Origin: Lumbricus rubellus
Lineage: Eukaryota > Annelida > Clitellata > Crassiclitellata > Lumbricidae
Assembly (NCBI GenBank): GCA_945859605.1
Contig: OX243811.1
Location: 68,254,427 to 68,318,426, forward strand
Direction of reading: 5' to 3'
DNA length: 64,000 nucleotides
Made by a program: the position numbers and the translations under genes. Under the pieces are notes generated by a model. That model did not search any database, was not told where the DNA came from, and was given only the letters and a program-made list of their open reading frames with translations. How positions within the stretch are numbered: the stretch's first letter is position 1; each line of letters starts with the position of its first letter. Positions 46,960 through 53,207 of this stretch are shown here, in pieces.

Positions 46960-49900
46960 AAATCATTTATTTCCGTTTCAAACAGTGCAACATCAATTGG
47001 CTGTGCGCGATTAACAGAGAACGCCTGACAAACATAGGCATAATGTGCTAATTGTTTCATACAACTAAAACTGATGTAAAGTAGTCATATCAGTCGTCCT
47101 CGACCCCGGTGAGTTGTGCGAATGTGCCCCTGAAAGCTATGGCGTTAAATCTTTGCGTGCAAATAGATAAACGTTGAAGTATTATTATTATTATTTAATT
47201 AAAACAACTTGTTGCTAAACAATATCCGGAGATATAAATAATGTTGCTCTGGAACGGCTCACTCGGTAGTGTCTGGTTGGGCAAAAGTGCCTCGGAAAGA
47301 AATAGCATTAAAGCGTTGGATGGTGGCAGAAAGGCGTTGAAAAAAATAAGATGTCTCTCTAATGTCTCCAGAGATTAGTGTTAGACGTTTTCCAAGGTCC
47401 TTAATAAAATCAAGTCCATTGTTGTTAATTGGGCCCAGGGTCTCCAGGGCCACGGGGACAAAGTGGTGGTTGGCCAACAGGTGATCGTACTTGGCAGTTT
47501 TTCTCGTGTCCGCCAATTCAGCCGCAGCCCCCGCCGTTGCAGCCGAAGCATGTAGGTAGGAAGGAGCAACCGTGTCTATTACGATGGCATCCCACACGAG
47601 GCTGCGTCCTCCTCGCCACGGAATCAGTCATTCCGTCGGGTCTTTTTCCATCAGTGCGTGAGAGACCGGTTGGTTCCTTGATGTTCGGAATTCCAGCTTG
47701 TGTAAGACTTCTGCTTATGATGTCGTTTAGAGTCGCGTGTCTGGCTATTCGGCCCGGGCCTAGGCTACATGATAGGCCATGCGAACCCTCTGCAGTGACA
47801 TTCATCCCACAAGAGCACGTGTGGGGCTCGCAGGTCATCGTTCCCAATCTCAGACCCACTGCCACTCTGATTGTCTCATCATCCATTCATAACCCACATG
47901 ATGTGATCGGGAGTGCGAATAGCCAGTCTCCAGCGTGAGGCGCCGCTGTTGCTTTCAGCCTTGCTTGATGGTATTCGTCGTTGCAGCCTTTTGTCAGTGA
48001 GTCCTTCATCTTCTCTATAAGTGGTCCGTCCCAACAAGCTTGTTTATATGCTGCCTGGTTGTGTGGTCGTGTTGTTTGACTTTCTTCCAACCATAGCTGC
48101 AGCATATATTCCTCCTGCTCGTCCTGGTCTGGTCGAACATGGCCCAGCATAGATGACTGGAGAGCGCGGGTGCTCGCAGCGGAAGCCAAGAAGGCGGGTA
48201 GCGCAAGCGAAGCAGCCCGACGTATGCCTAGTCCTCCCATCTTAACTGGTAGAGAAGCTTGGTGCCATTGAGTGTCATCCAGGTTGATGTTTAGAATAGA
48301 GGAAATGCCTCTTCTCTGTATTTTGTCATATTTGTCCAGTAGCGGGTGTTCATAGCAGGGAAAACATCTAAGCATGTGCAGCACTTTTTGAGAGCATATA
48401 TAGGGCGTTCCTTAACAGGACCAGCGCATCATGTTTTGAGATGTTTTCCAGTCTTGAGACTGCAAGTGCCAGCTCGCTGCATCGAAATTCCAGGCACGTT
48501 GTTAAGGCTTTATCCGGTGATAGAGGCGCTCCCAGAAGACAGGCATCTTCCACGGCTACTGGGCTGAACTGATGCAGAGCCGGATGTTTGCTCCATTCGT
48601 CCGATCGTGAAATCACCTCACACTTTTCACGGTTGAGTTCAAGGCCCATATCTGAGGACAGGTTCTGCAGGATTGGCTGCAGCGGTATGCAGAACAGCAA
48701 TGGTCCTAGTGGGTCACCCTGTTGGGGACCGACTTGCGAGAGCAGTGTGTATTTTCCGAACTGCAGTATTGTTGCTTCTTCGTATGCTAGGCGGCTGTAT
48801 GGTGTAAGCTCTGGCGCGATCTCGTCCAATGCCAGAAGCATGCGATCTCTATGCAGGCTGTTGAATGCATTTTTGAAATCCAGTTTTACCATGATTGAGT
48901 CGCTGGGCATTTCTGTTAAGAATCTCCTCGCCGCGTGGCATGCCGCTTCCGCCCCTCCTGGCACTCCCACTCCGACCTGGCGTGGTGCGAGGTATGTGGC
49001 TGCTTTTTGAACCGTGTTGAAGTTGGCGCTCTTAGATGTTAGTCGGCGCCAGTGGCGTCTACCAATGGAGGGTTGGGAGAACGTTCTCCCACGGCTTCTG
49101 AAAGTGGGGGCTTTGAGGTTTTTCGGGTGTAAATTGGGGGGGGGTTTGCTGAATTCCTATTAAATAAAGACCTGGAATACGAAATTTATTGTCGAAAACA
49201 CATGTTGCTTCGAACTAACGAACCCACAGTTCGCTTGAAGTCACATATTTGGTAGGGAGTACAACAACTCATAGACATTAGTGTCAGTCAGGTCTCTGGC
49301 TACCATACAAGGGTGGATCACAGTCATTCGAAATTGACCTCTTATCACTTGTCATGATTACTGACGGAGCCAAGCTAAAACCCACGCTACGGCAGGTGAT
49401 GAAGGAAACAAAATTAATGATGCGACGGTCGCGCAGCAAGAATCAAACGACCCGTTAGACACTTGCTGTGCAAGTGCAGCGCCTGCCTCAGTCTTCTGAC
49501 AGTGGTCCCTTCTGTAAAAGTAGCCTAAGCCTAATTAAGCTAATAACAGATGTTTCGTATTAGTTTCCCAGCCATGCAGCAGAGCGCTGAAATGGATAAG
49601 AGCAGGTCTGATGTATGCCTACATGTGAACAGAGTCTTTCCATGCTAGAGATGCAGCTGTAAAGTGCTAGAAGCGAGATGATAGCCATTATACTGTAGAC
49701 AACCGAATTTGACTGTTTATGTGTTAAGTTTTTTTTATTTCGCGAAGAGTTGCATCGACATCAGCAGGAGTTTTAAATAGCGAAAGGTCTGCCTACACAG
49801 AGAATTTCTGTGGAGAATTCGAATTCTTAATTTCGAGCTTCTAAGCGCATGGACGGAGACTTAAAGGGGGGGGGGAGGGGATGTTTAAGAAATATTTCAT

Positions 49901-52900
49901 ACATATTATAATTTACTATGTAGCCTACAGTGTTATCCATTGATGTAATAACATCTATAATGAGAACACGTATAAGATAGCCGCTTAAAGCCCAAGGTTA
50001 GCGTGGGCGTGGCTTAAAGGCGAAGGTTTGCCTGTGGCAGTTTCTCCGTAAACCAGGCTGATTGGTCAGCAGGTCTCTATTTAGTGGGCGTGACGCTGAC
50101 CAATCAGCATCTGCTCCAAGTTCATCTGAAAGCACTGGCAGCTGCTTTAGATTGCTAGGCTGTCTAAGCTAGGTCGAGGAATTGTTCTGTAAAGATTCTA
50201 TAGACTCCCCTGAGTGGGTCTCTGTATGCAGATTAGCCTGGCCTACCAATGCCGGCCAGTGACCATGGGTTCGAAATCTAGTTGACATATTAGCCCTAAG
50301 ACAGGTAAACTTGTGGCCGCTAATACAGCTGACCATCGAGCGCGCCAATACTCTTCTGGCGGGGGGGAGGGGAGGATTGTTTGTTCCTCTTAGCCTGCTC
50401 CTCAGCTAGACAGCGTCGGGCTTCTCAATTGTTGGGCTTTCCATTTTGAAATGCCCTCATTAGAGATTCGTCTCCTGTCAAGGGCTAGCAATATCAAGGC
50501 AAGGTTGTATTACATCACTTTAGACTCCTTCCCTTCTCTTCTCAGTTCCTGTAGGCCTATAAAGCACTAGCTGGTGCCTAGACTTAGGGGTCCACAGCTC
50601 CATGATGCTTCTTCATCCAGCAGCTTGGTGACCTGCCTGGAATATTATGCAGATTAGCTTGCCGTATATAATATAAATACATTATCTATATAAATAAAAA
50701 TGTAACGGCGTTCGCACCGTTGCAAACTTAGGCGAACAGGATTTCCCAAAGTAACGGGGCGATTCTTTTCAAAATCTCACCAAAACGTTCCATTCAAATA
50801 CGTGCGTGTTCTTTGAATGTTTTTTTTGCTTAAAAAACCGCAATCTTTAAAAAAAAATAATATTTGATCAAATTCGACGGCTATTTCTGTGCAATTTCCA
50901 CGTCGCCGCTAATCAACACTGACAAGACTAAACATTCAATGAGGTTGCGTGCCGTGACGTCATAAATAATTTCCGTTATTTCAAAAAGCGGCCTTCGCAT
51001 TTCTTGGGCTCTAGCGGGAGGAGGGGAGGGGGAGGGGAGGGTGGGGGCGGGAAGGGGAAGGGTGAGTTGGTGGGAGGGGGAGGAGAGGGGGAGGAGGAGG
51101 TAGGGAGGGATGGTTGGATGCTCTTTTCAGCCACAGCAACGCGTGGCCGGGTTCAGCTAGTATATATATATAAATATATGTGTATATGAAATAGTATACA
51201 CCAAGATACTTCCGCCAAGTGAATGGAAAAATCTTGTACATACATGTGCACCAGCTAGCTAATCTGCACAAGACCAGGCCATGGCCTACAAGCAGGGTGA
51301 GAATTGTTGGGGGTTTGGGACCAGGCCAGCAGGCTATCAGACTACAGTGCCACTGGACAGTTCACCAGCCGAGTATAACCGATCCTGTATACTAGCTATC
51401 TATAGTTCTATACCAGCCCTAGTTCATGTGTTTATCTTTACCTCAGAGCATGGCCTACAAGCAGGGTGAGAATTTCCGGGGGGGTTTCAACCCCCACAGT
51501 CTTTCTTAGAGCCCCATAGTAAAGTCTGTTTTTCACACCCAAATTCCAAGTGGATAATGGTCCATCCCCCCCCCAGTTATTTTTCCACAATTCTTACACT
51601 GCCTACAAACAAGGTTCTTTCAATACATCTTGACCTCCAAGGGTACGGTGTACCTTTGTTTATAAGTCTGGGCACCAGATATAGCTTTATACAGTTGAAA
51701 TCTCAATTGACAAACTGAGAAGCCAGCCAGTGTAAAGCGATATAATACAACAACAAGGCCCAACAATTGAGAAACTGTCTATATCTGCAAGCCTGCAAGG
51801 TGTGTATGGATCTTGGTCTAGTTGAGGAGTATGCTTGGAGGAACAAACAATTCTACCTCCCCCACCAGGAGAGTATCCAAGCATTGGAAGGGCTCGATGG
51901 TCAGCTGTATTAGTCTAAATAGCCTACAAACATGTATACATATAAGTTGGTGTACAGTCGACCTAGATTCTTTCCTCCCCCCTCCCTTGAGACATGCCAA
52001 CTGTCATCCCTGGGATCATTAGTGCAATGATATCGGAATCTGTCAGTGAAACTTGAAGCAAACGGTCATTGCTTAAAGCCCAAGGTTGGCGTAGGCGTGG
52101 CTGGTGAACCAAGATCAGTCCACACACACCTTGCCAGTAAACTGTCCAGTCATCTGTCCAGTCTCACTGTATAGCCTGGTAACCTGACCTGGTCTTATGC
52201 AGATTAGCTATAGTGGTGGCACAGAAAACATCGTGCAGCTGTGGGCCGGTAAGTCTCGGCACCAGCTAGAGCTTTATATGGGAGTTGAGAAGGGAAGGAG
52301 TCTAAAGTTATGTAATACCACCTTGCCTTGATATTGCTGGCCCTTGGCAGAACTCGAAGGCCCAACAATTGAGAAGCCCCACGCTGTCTAGCTGAGGAGC
52401 AGGCTCGGAGGAACAGAACAATTCCCCCACCCCTGCCAGCAGAATATTTCAGGGCTCGATTGTCAGCTGTATTAGGGGGTATACAAGTTTACCTGTCCTA
52501 GGGCTTATGTGTCAGCCAGATTTCGAACCCATGGTCATTGGCCCGCAGATCTCCGTAGCCACGCCTATAAATTAACATTCTTCGGAGAGAAGAAACTTGG
52601 CCTTTAAATTCAATTGAAATAGATTGATGTTATTTAGAAACGTCCAAATGAAATAATTTGCAATAGACAATAATTCTGCATTCTATCATGTCCAAATTGT
52701 CAATATTTGCATAAACTTTTTTTTAGTTCTTTGAGAGCCTGAGGGCCATATTTTTGATATGTTGGTCCACTTTTGGCCTGCGGGCCACGGGTTGGGAGCC
52801 ACTGCCTCATAGGATGTTTTTTTCGTTCTTATTTAGTTCTTGTGCAATTTTAGGCTTTCTCATCTGTTGGTTTTGTATTGTAGATCACGATGTCGTTTTG

Positions 52901-53032
52901 TACATAGAAAAACATCAGCCAACCTGGTTTGTTCTAAAAAAAAATATGGTCATTAAATTTAAGTGCTGTGCATCTCTAAATCTGACCGACGATTGCCATA
53001 AAACTGCTTTGCAGATACTCTGCTGCAGTTGA
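23764..53032 (+). CDS. RING-finger / coiled-coil / Cys-His cluster protein, probable E3 ubiquitin ligase (12 exons)
   Basis: Exons: 23764-23962, 25803-25865, 26046-26129, 26600-26643, 27281-27380, 27721-27823, 31195-31305, 32753-32851, 39286-39412, 41047-41185, 44712-44747, 52884-53032. All have GT/AG borders and compatible phases, giving 1254 nt (417 residues plus stop). Residues 10-47 form a C3HC4 RING (C10, C13, C25, H27, C30, C33, C44, C47). About 67-200 is Lys/Glu-rich and helical, likely a coiled coil. About 200-345 is a middle domain I do not recognise (NKSLQFSG, ESIIEFGEDV, PVLQFGIKPGS, CESDLPK). About 350-385 has the pattern C-x2-C-x5-C-x2-C-x3-C-H-x2-H, like a UBR-type finger. RING proteins of this shape are normally E3 ligases; the substrate is unknown. 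The frame is closed directly upstream of exon 1 here, and no start exon was found, so the N-terminus is missing. Confidence 0.85.
24410..24890 (-). mobile_element. CR1/L2-like LINE 3' end in E3-like intron 1
   Basis: Minus strand: SRSFGYVSPSCWNRLLHKLRL, LPLFRKRLKTILF, stop, then a 3' UTR ending GGCGCTATATAAATG and an (ATTAC)n tail at 24412-24436. Upstream frames (HSSLASCIA...) are disrupted. Confidence 0.8.
25060..25140 (-). mobile_element. LINE/SINE 3' terminal fragment
   Basis: Complement reads ...CAGAGGCGCTATATAAATGACATGAACG, the shared terminal motif, with a short tail. Very short. Confidence 0.5.
25803..25865 (+). CDS. E3-like gene exon 2
   Basis: 63 nt, TTTTAG|AG...TCAG|GTATGA, phase 1 in and out. 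Encodes EAVRAEESEAEKMYF..., acidic and helix-prone. Recognised because it joins the RING exon in frame and has good splice borders. Confidence 0.8.
26046..26129 (+). CDS. E3-like gene exon 3
   Basis: 84 nt, TTTTTCAG|CT...AAAG|GTATGA, phase 1 in and out. Encodes ATEKATSSCGG...ELRKLFSPVEEVLK. Preceded by a good pyrimidine tract. Confidence 0.82.
26600..26643 (+). CDS. E3-like gene exon 4
   Basis: 44 nt, TTTGTAG|AG...CCAG|GTATGA, phase 1 in, phase 0 out. Encodes EHLKRSLSLHEKFYQ, continuing the helical region. Too short to find except by frame and splice borders. Confidence 0.75.
26945..27200 (-). mobile_element. CR1/L2-like LINE C-terminal fragment
   Basis: Minus strand: CSFSLAEPTAQKSVSDHVKN, PSIQTFKSQRQTHPFKHSYE, a diverged version of FSVSGPTAWNSLPAHVK at 3.3 kb. 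Lies in the intron between exons 4 and 5 of the E3-like gene, opposite strand. Confidence 0.75.
27281..27380 (+). CDS. E3-like gene exon 5
   Basis: 100 nt, CGTTTTAG|GATCTG...ACAG|GTACCT, phase 0 in, phase 1 out. Encodes DLQRDLRTRHSDIDLELKRS..., a charged heptad-like stretch, the clearest coiled-coil segment. Confidence 0.82.
27721..27823 (+). CDS. E3-like gene exon 6
   Basis: 103 nt, GCTTCAG|AAGCTG...GACAA|GTAATG, phase 1 in, phase 2 out. Encodes EAEIEKLTKDAEKQKNDFT...ALVAEAYD. Reading through gives a stop just after the donor. The intron beyond it carries the hAT element 27869-28770 only 45 bp downstream. Confidence 0.8.
27869..28770. mobile_element. non-autonomous hAT, 902 bp
   Basis: Left end CAGGCCCGCCGAGAGG, right end complement GAGGCCCGCCGACAGA; both then run into GGGGCCCGG. 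Flanked by an exact 8-bp duplication CTGTGGAT (27861-27868, 28771-28778). No transposase. Inserted 45 bp after exon 6 of the E3-like gene. Confidence 0.92.
28888..29400 (+). mobile_element. non-autonomous Helitron
   Basis: The 3' end GCAACGCCGGGTACCCCAGCTAG precedes T, typical of Helitrons (GC hairpin, then CTAG). The 5' end is probably TCTATATCTATAAG at 28888 after A. Interior ACCTGAAACTTTGC and similar; no Rep/helicase. A GGCGGCGAAGCCGCC hairpin lies at about 29310. Confidence 0.65.
29401..31194. other. intron 6 DNA with a retroelement-like motif
   Basis: At 29817-29850 CCTGTGCCGGTCCCAAGCCCGG is followed by AAAAAGGAGGAGGG, the motif also found in the 472-bp array and inverted at 45.94 kb. 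GCGTTCCCACTG words recur at 29940-30090. Nothing else recognised. Confidence 0.4.
31195..31305 (+). CDS. E3-like gene exon 7
   Basis: 111 nt, GTTGCAG|ATATTTG...GACAG|GTGGAT, phase 2 in and out. Encodes KYLNEHIPPLSVLPVTVSIS..., continuing with LNKSLQFSGIQLKPQD. It starts the unnamed middle domain. Confidence 0.82.
31306..32040. other. intron 7 DNA, nothing recognised
   Basis: AT-rich, no repeat end or exon seen. Confidence 0.35.
32041..32160 (-). mobile_element. LINE 3' end fragment after (AT)n
   Basis: 32041-32073 is (AT)n. The following 85 bp match the 3' end of the LINE at 59785 (TTCTTCTGGTTCTCTGCCCC, TTCGGCTGTCCA, CGCTGGGCC), minus orientation. Confidence 0.7.
32283..32578 (-). repeat. 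repeat family E, copy 1
   Basis: About 300 bp matching 45535-45800: TTTGTCTGAGTCTGTCTCGT, CAGGTCTGCTCCATACCAT, ACCGGTCTGTCCTGACCG. A (GAT)n-like tract at its left end suggests a LINE 3' UTR in minus orientation. No coding frame retained. Confidence 0.6.
32579..32619. repeat. (AT)n microsatellite
   Basis: About 20 TA units directly after family E, 130 bp before exon 8. Confidence 0.9.
32753..32851 (+). CDS. E3-like gene exon 8
   Basis: 99 nt, ATTCTCAG|TATTGCC...CTTTAG|GTAATA, phase 2 in and out. Encodes IADIRTMLIELMKKKQGES, then IIEFGEDVQFISF. A GG|GTGAGAG inside the exon also looks like a donor, but using it breaks the frame with the following exons. Confidence 0.78.
32978..33161 (+). mobile_element. 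tRNA-derived SINE, complete copy
   Basis: 184 bp: head GATCCTACGTGGTCGAGTGG, B box GGGTTCAATTCCC, body CGCAATATAAACGTGGAG, tail GTCGTTAAGCCCTGAACATT. Flanked by the 13-bp duplication CATCTGCCGATCG (32965-32977, 33162-33174). The best reference copy of the family here. Confidence 0.93.
33880..34959 (-). mobile_element. mariner relic made palindromic, arms extending into flanking DNA
   Basis: The element 33924-34915 has TA on both sides and tips CACCGTGAGGCATAAAAAAG. Minus-strand transposase remains: FIWFTDEKLFTVAS at about 34620 and WPPNSPDMNPLD at about 34270. The right arm (34676-34915) is an inverted copy of the left end, including the C-terminal codons (VREWRKRLRACVEAKG), in place of a normal 5' end. 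The two arms continue, identical, for 44 bp into piggyBac DNA (33880-33923, 34916-34959). Confidence 0.8.
34960..35433 (+). mobile_element. Helitron, 5'-truncated
   Basis: Interior and 3' end match 50685-51160: CGTGCCGTGACGTCATAA, TTCTTGGGCTCT, a G/A-rich tract, then GCCACAGCAACACATGGCTG, GGTACAGCTAG before T. The first about 60 bp are missing, and the fragment abuts the mariner palindrome directly. Confidence 0.8.
35845..37930 (-). mobile_element. RTE-like LINE, 5'-truncated, long intact RT frame
   Basis: The minus-strand frame is open from about 37930 to 35762 (about 695 codons from the first Met at 37849). RT motifs in order: APGHDGIPIELVK, FIPIFKKGDARECGNYR, NQAGFRKARGTRDHI, FIDYSKAFDCIDH, VRQGCILSPFLFNLY, NNLRYADDTTLLAG, then VVLYGCETWT, YFGHVMR and RRRCGRPRKKWLD. 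This is the C-terminal two thirds of an RTE-like polyprotein; the AP-endonuclease is absent. The frame reads past the element's own end (about 35845) into piggyBac DNA. Confidence 0.9.
38207..38408. repeat. first copy of a 115-bp direct duplication
   Basis: 38295-38408 (TATTGAGCATGCCTGATTG ... GATTATCACTT) is repeated at 38654-38765 with few changes. The SINE 38409-38603 lies between the copies. Confidence 0.75.
38409..38603 (+). mobile_element. tRNA-derived SINE with V-like domain
   Basis: Head GGGGCGCGATGGTGTAGTGG (A box) and GAGGTTTGAATCCACC (B box), V-like block GACCTTGGGCAAGTCCTTCA, then GTGAAACTCCGATGCAGTG, ending GAAGGGGCGCTATGACAAG. The end resembles the CR1/L2-like LINE tails, as expected if the LINE supplies retrotransposition. 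Confidence 0.8.
38792..39189 (+). mobile_element. non-autonomous Helitron, 398 bp
   Basis: Starts TCTATATAAATAAAAATTTA after A and ends GCAACGCGTGGCCGGGTTCAG-CTAG before T: both Helitron termini and A/T insertion. A GGGAGGGGGAGGGGGAGG tract precedes the 3' hairpin. Ends about 100 bp before exon 9. Confidence 0.9.
39286..39412 (+). CDS. E3-like gene exon 9
   Basis: 127 nt, GGTTAAG|TCC...GGTATT|GTATGT, phase 2 in, phase 0 out. Encodes PFARRSLYEMLRIATDIIDH..., then PDILVLPTDCRPVLQFGI. Separated from the previous exon by 6.4 kb of nested transposons. Confidence 0.8.
39413..41046. other. intron 9 DNA
   Basis: (CTTA)n-like tract at 39590-39613. No repeat ends or exons recognised otherwise. Confidence 0.35.
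41047..41185 (+). CDS. E3-like gene exon 10
   Basis: 139 nt, CTCTAG|AAACCAGG...TTAACT|GTAACC, phase 0 in, phase 1 out. Encodes KPGSEIVVYGTIRCESDLPK, then VCFASTFQ and DYFKCRSCKLN, supplying the first two cysteines of the C-terminal Cys/His cluster. A foldback-like element begins 70 bp downstream. Confidence 0.85.
41257..43357. mobile_element. foldback-like element with TGACAAAATGTC tips
   Basis: About 2.1 kb. 41257-41355 is an array of about 14-bp units (ATGACAAAATGTC, GCGACAAAATGGC, TAGAATGTCACC); 43266-43357 carries them inverted (TGACATTTTGTC). The outermost words match as ATGTCATGCGACAAAATG. Interior holds unidentified DNA, including 41520-41930 (GC-rich) and an open frame at 42323. No exact target duplication found. 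Confidence 0.65.
42323..42877 (+). CDS. unidentified 184-codon frame inside the foldback-like element
   Basis: Open from CTG/ATG-like starts to 42877 with no recognised domain; serine- and phenylalanine-rich. It contains a duplicated RYLVTLV- repeat from an imperfect 18-bp DNA duplication near 42500. No splice or expression evidence; it may be chance. Confidence 0.2.
   Translation: MPPIQLMRRSNCTSLTMSFTVRLRGSMFRQQFISFFFLPKFLADVVPLADSRNRANGRYLVTLVRYLVTLVRLVSSIVPVEFNFFRSFLPMLNSRSTPPTAANKKRDPYFLTADTPKPTRARPFVRLPCTLCAFAFYSSHSGCIIYTVLAFHFPPTFCAKVPRYETTQKDTIRSNYLGNLIFRT
43358..44711. other. intron 10 DNA
   Basis: (TTG)n/(TTA)n microsatellite at 44131-44168. No exon other than 44712-44747. Confidence 0.35.
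44712..44747 (+). CDS. E3-like gene exon 11 (36-nt micro-exon)
   Basis: 36 nt, TTAACAG|GG...AAAG|GTAAGG, phase 1 in and out. Encodes W-I-C-R-P-C-I-D-T-C-H-K, which completes the Cys cluster opened in exon 10. The frame and the cysteine spacing both support it. Confidence 0.82.
44870..45444 (-). mobile_element. Helitron-related element, minus orientation, 3' end lost
   Basis: Read on the minus strand from 45444: TCTATATAAATAAAAATATA, then AACGTTCCATTCGAAAACG, GCGTTTTTTCAG-type interior and a G/A-rich tract (44880-45060) as in the other copies. Two related about 100-bp blocks lie at 45070-45245 (CGCTATA.AAGAAGACG). No CTAG end is seen at the left. Confidence 0.65.
45535..45805 (-). repeat. repeat family E, copy 2
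   Basis: Matches 32283-32578 (CTGTCTGAGTCTGTCTCGT, CAGGTCTACTCCATACCAT, GGTCTGTCCTGACCGG). Probably the 3' UTR of a LINE. No coding. Confidence 0.6.
45948..46395. mobile_element. 448-bp palindromic MITE, CCGG target, copy 2
   Basis: Same element as 12496-12945; ends TGTAAAGGTTTCA, and here both flanks are an exact CCGG (45944-45947, 46396-46399). The left flank belongs to the inverted GGTCC..AAGCCCGG motif, which it splits next to the G-G. Confidence 0.9.
46480..46740 (-). mobile_element. R2-like LINE C-terminal fragment
   Basis: Minus strand: YLFVPLTFETMGPINIDGLK, LLKDLGRLLTQITG, SYLFQRLSVCIQRFNAVA. Clearly homologous to the end of the ORF at 47259-47597. (GAT)n follows at 46750. Confidence 0.75.
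46741..47239 (-). repeat. AT-rich spacer with (TTA)n and another LINE tail
   Basis: (TTA)n at 46917-46957. 47085-47175 (minus) encodes RLSICTQRFNAIAFRGTFAQL, a third copy of the same C-terminus, followed by TTA repeats. Each tail therefore ends in TTA-type microsatellite. Confidence 0.6.
47240..49040 (-). mobile_element. LINE with QQGDPLGP-type RT and restriction-like endonuclease, frameshifted
   Basis: Minus-strand segments in order: RT (48970-48368) with DSIMVKLDFKNAFNSLHRD and VGPQQGDPLGPLLFCIPLQP; after a frameshift MGGLGIRRAASLALPAFLAS (48384-47887); after another PHTCSCGMNVTAEGSHGLSC, GRIARHATLNDII, DGKRPDGMTDS (47886-47518); then WDAIVIDTVAPSYL (47597-47259). Zinc finger plus KRPDG...WD fits the restriction-like endonuclease of R2-group elements. 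The FADD-type RT motif is lost. N-terminus truncated near 49040. Confidence 0.8.
49041..49980. other. intron 11 DNA, unassigned
   Basis: GCCAGTGGCGTCTACCAATGG at about 49048 looks like a hAT tip; no partner found. A G-tract lies at 49866-49881. No exon. Confidence 0.3.
49981..52570. repeat. large inverted repeat with nested Helitron
   Basis: 50240-50600 and 52200-52560 are inverted copies (GGTTCGAAATCTAG / CTGGATTTCGAACC-type match, AGACAGCGT.GGG.CTTCTCAATTG, CTTTAGACTCCTTCCCTTCTC). A third diverged copy lies at 51660-51920. GCCCAAGGTT.GCGT.GGCGTGGCT occurs in direct orientation at 49990 and 52080. Probably a foldback or MITE complex; superfamily unknown. Confidence 0.6.
50685..51160 (+). 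mobile_element. non-autonomous Helitron, 476 bp, complete
   Basis: Starts TCTATATAAATAAAAATGTA after A (50684), ends GCAACGCGTGGCCGGGTTCAG-CTAG before T (51161). GCCACAGCAACGCGTGGC forms the terminal hairpin. A G/A-rich tract (51018-51110) precedes it. No Rep/helicase; mobilised in trans if at all. Confidence 0.92.
52700..52803. mobile_element. hAT terminal fragment
   Basis: Ends GGCCTGCGGGCCACGGGTTGGG then AGCCACTG, i.e. a CAGTGGCTCCCAACCC tip inverted. The other end is not found. It stops 80 bp before the terminal exon. Confidence 0.55.
52884..53032 (+). CDS. E3-like gene terminal exon
   Basis: 149 nt from GTATTGTAG|AT to TGA at 53030-53032, phase 1 in. Encodes DHDVVLYIEKHQPTWF..., then a Cys-rich tail KCC...DDCH...LCCS. 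HDVVLYIEKH continues the H-x2-H of the cluster, like HDVxFIRHD in UBR-type fingers. The last 30 residues are less convincing: a GT just after CAACCTG could be a donor to a further exon. Confidence 0.75.
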
Positions 53033-53201
53033 CCAGTGATCATCCGTGGATTTTTATAACTGGTGAAGGTTTTTCTAAGTAGAAAACTTATCTGGGATTG
53101 GTTGCTGATGGTTTTGTGTTGGTAAGCATAAACTGTGAAACTGGGTATGCCGTTATGGCGGAAATTCTTTAGGGCAGGAGTCAGACTTGTGAAATGATTT
53201 G

Positions 53202-53207
53202 AATAAA
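53202..53207 (+). promoter_or_regulatory. AATAAA polyadenylation signal of the E3-like gene
   Basis: Canonical AATAAA 170 nt after the stop codon of the terminal exon, with GT-rich sequence near by. It supports 53032 as the real gene end. Inference from position and motif. Confidence 0.5.
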
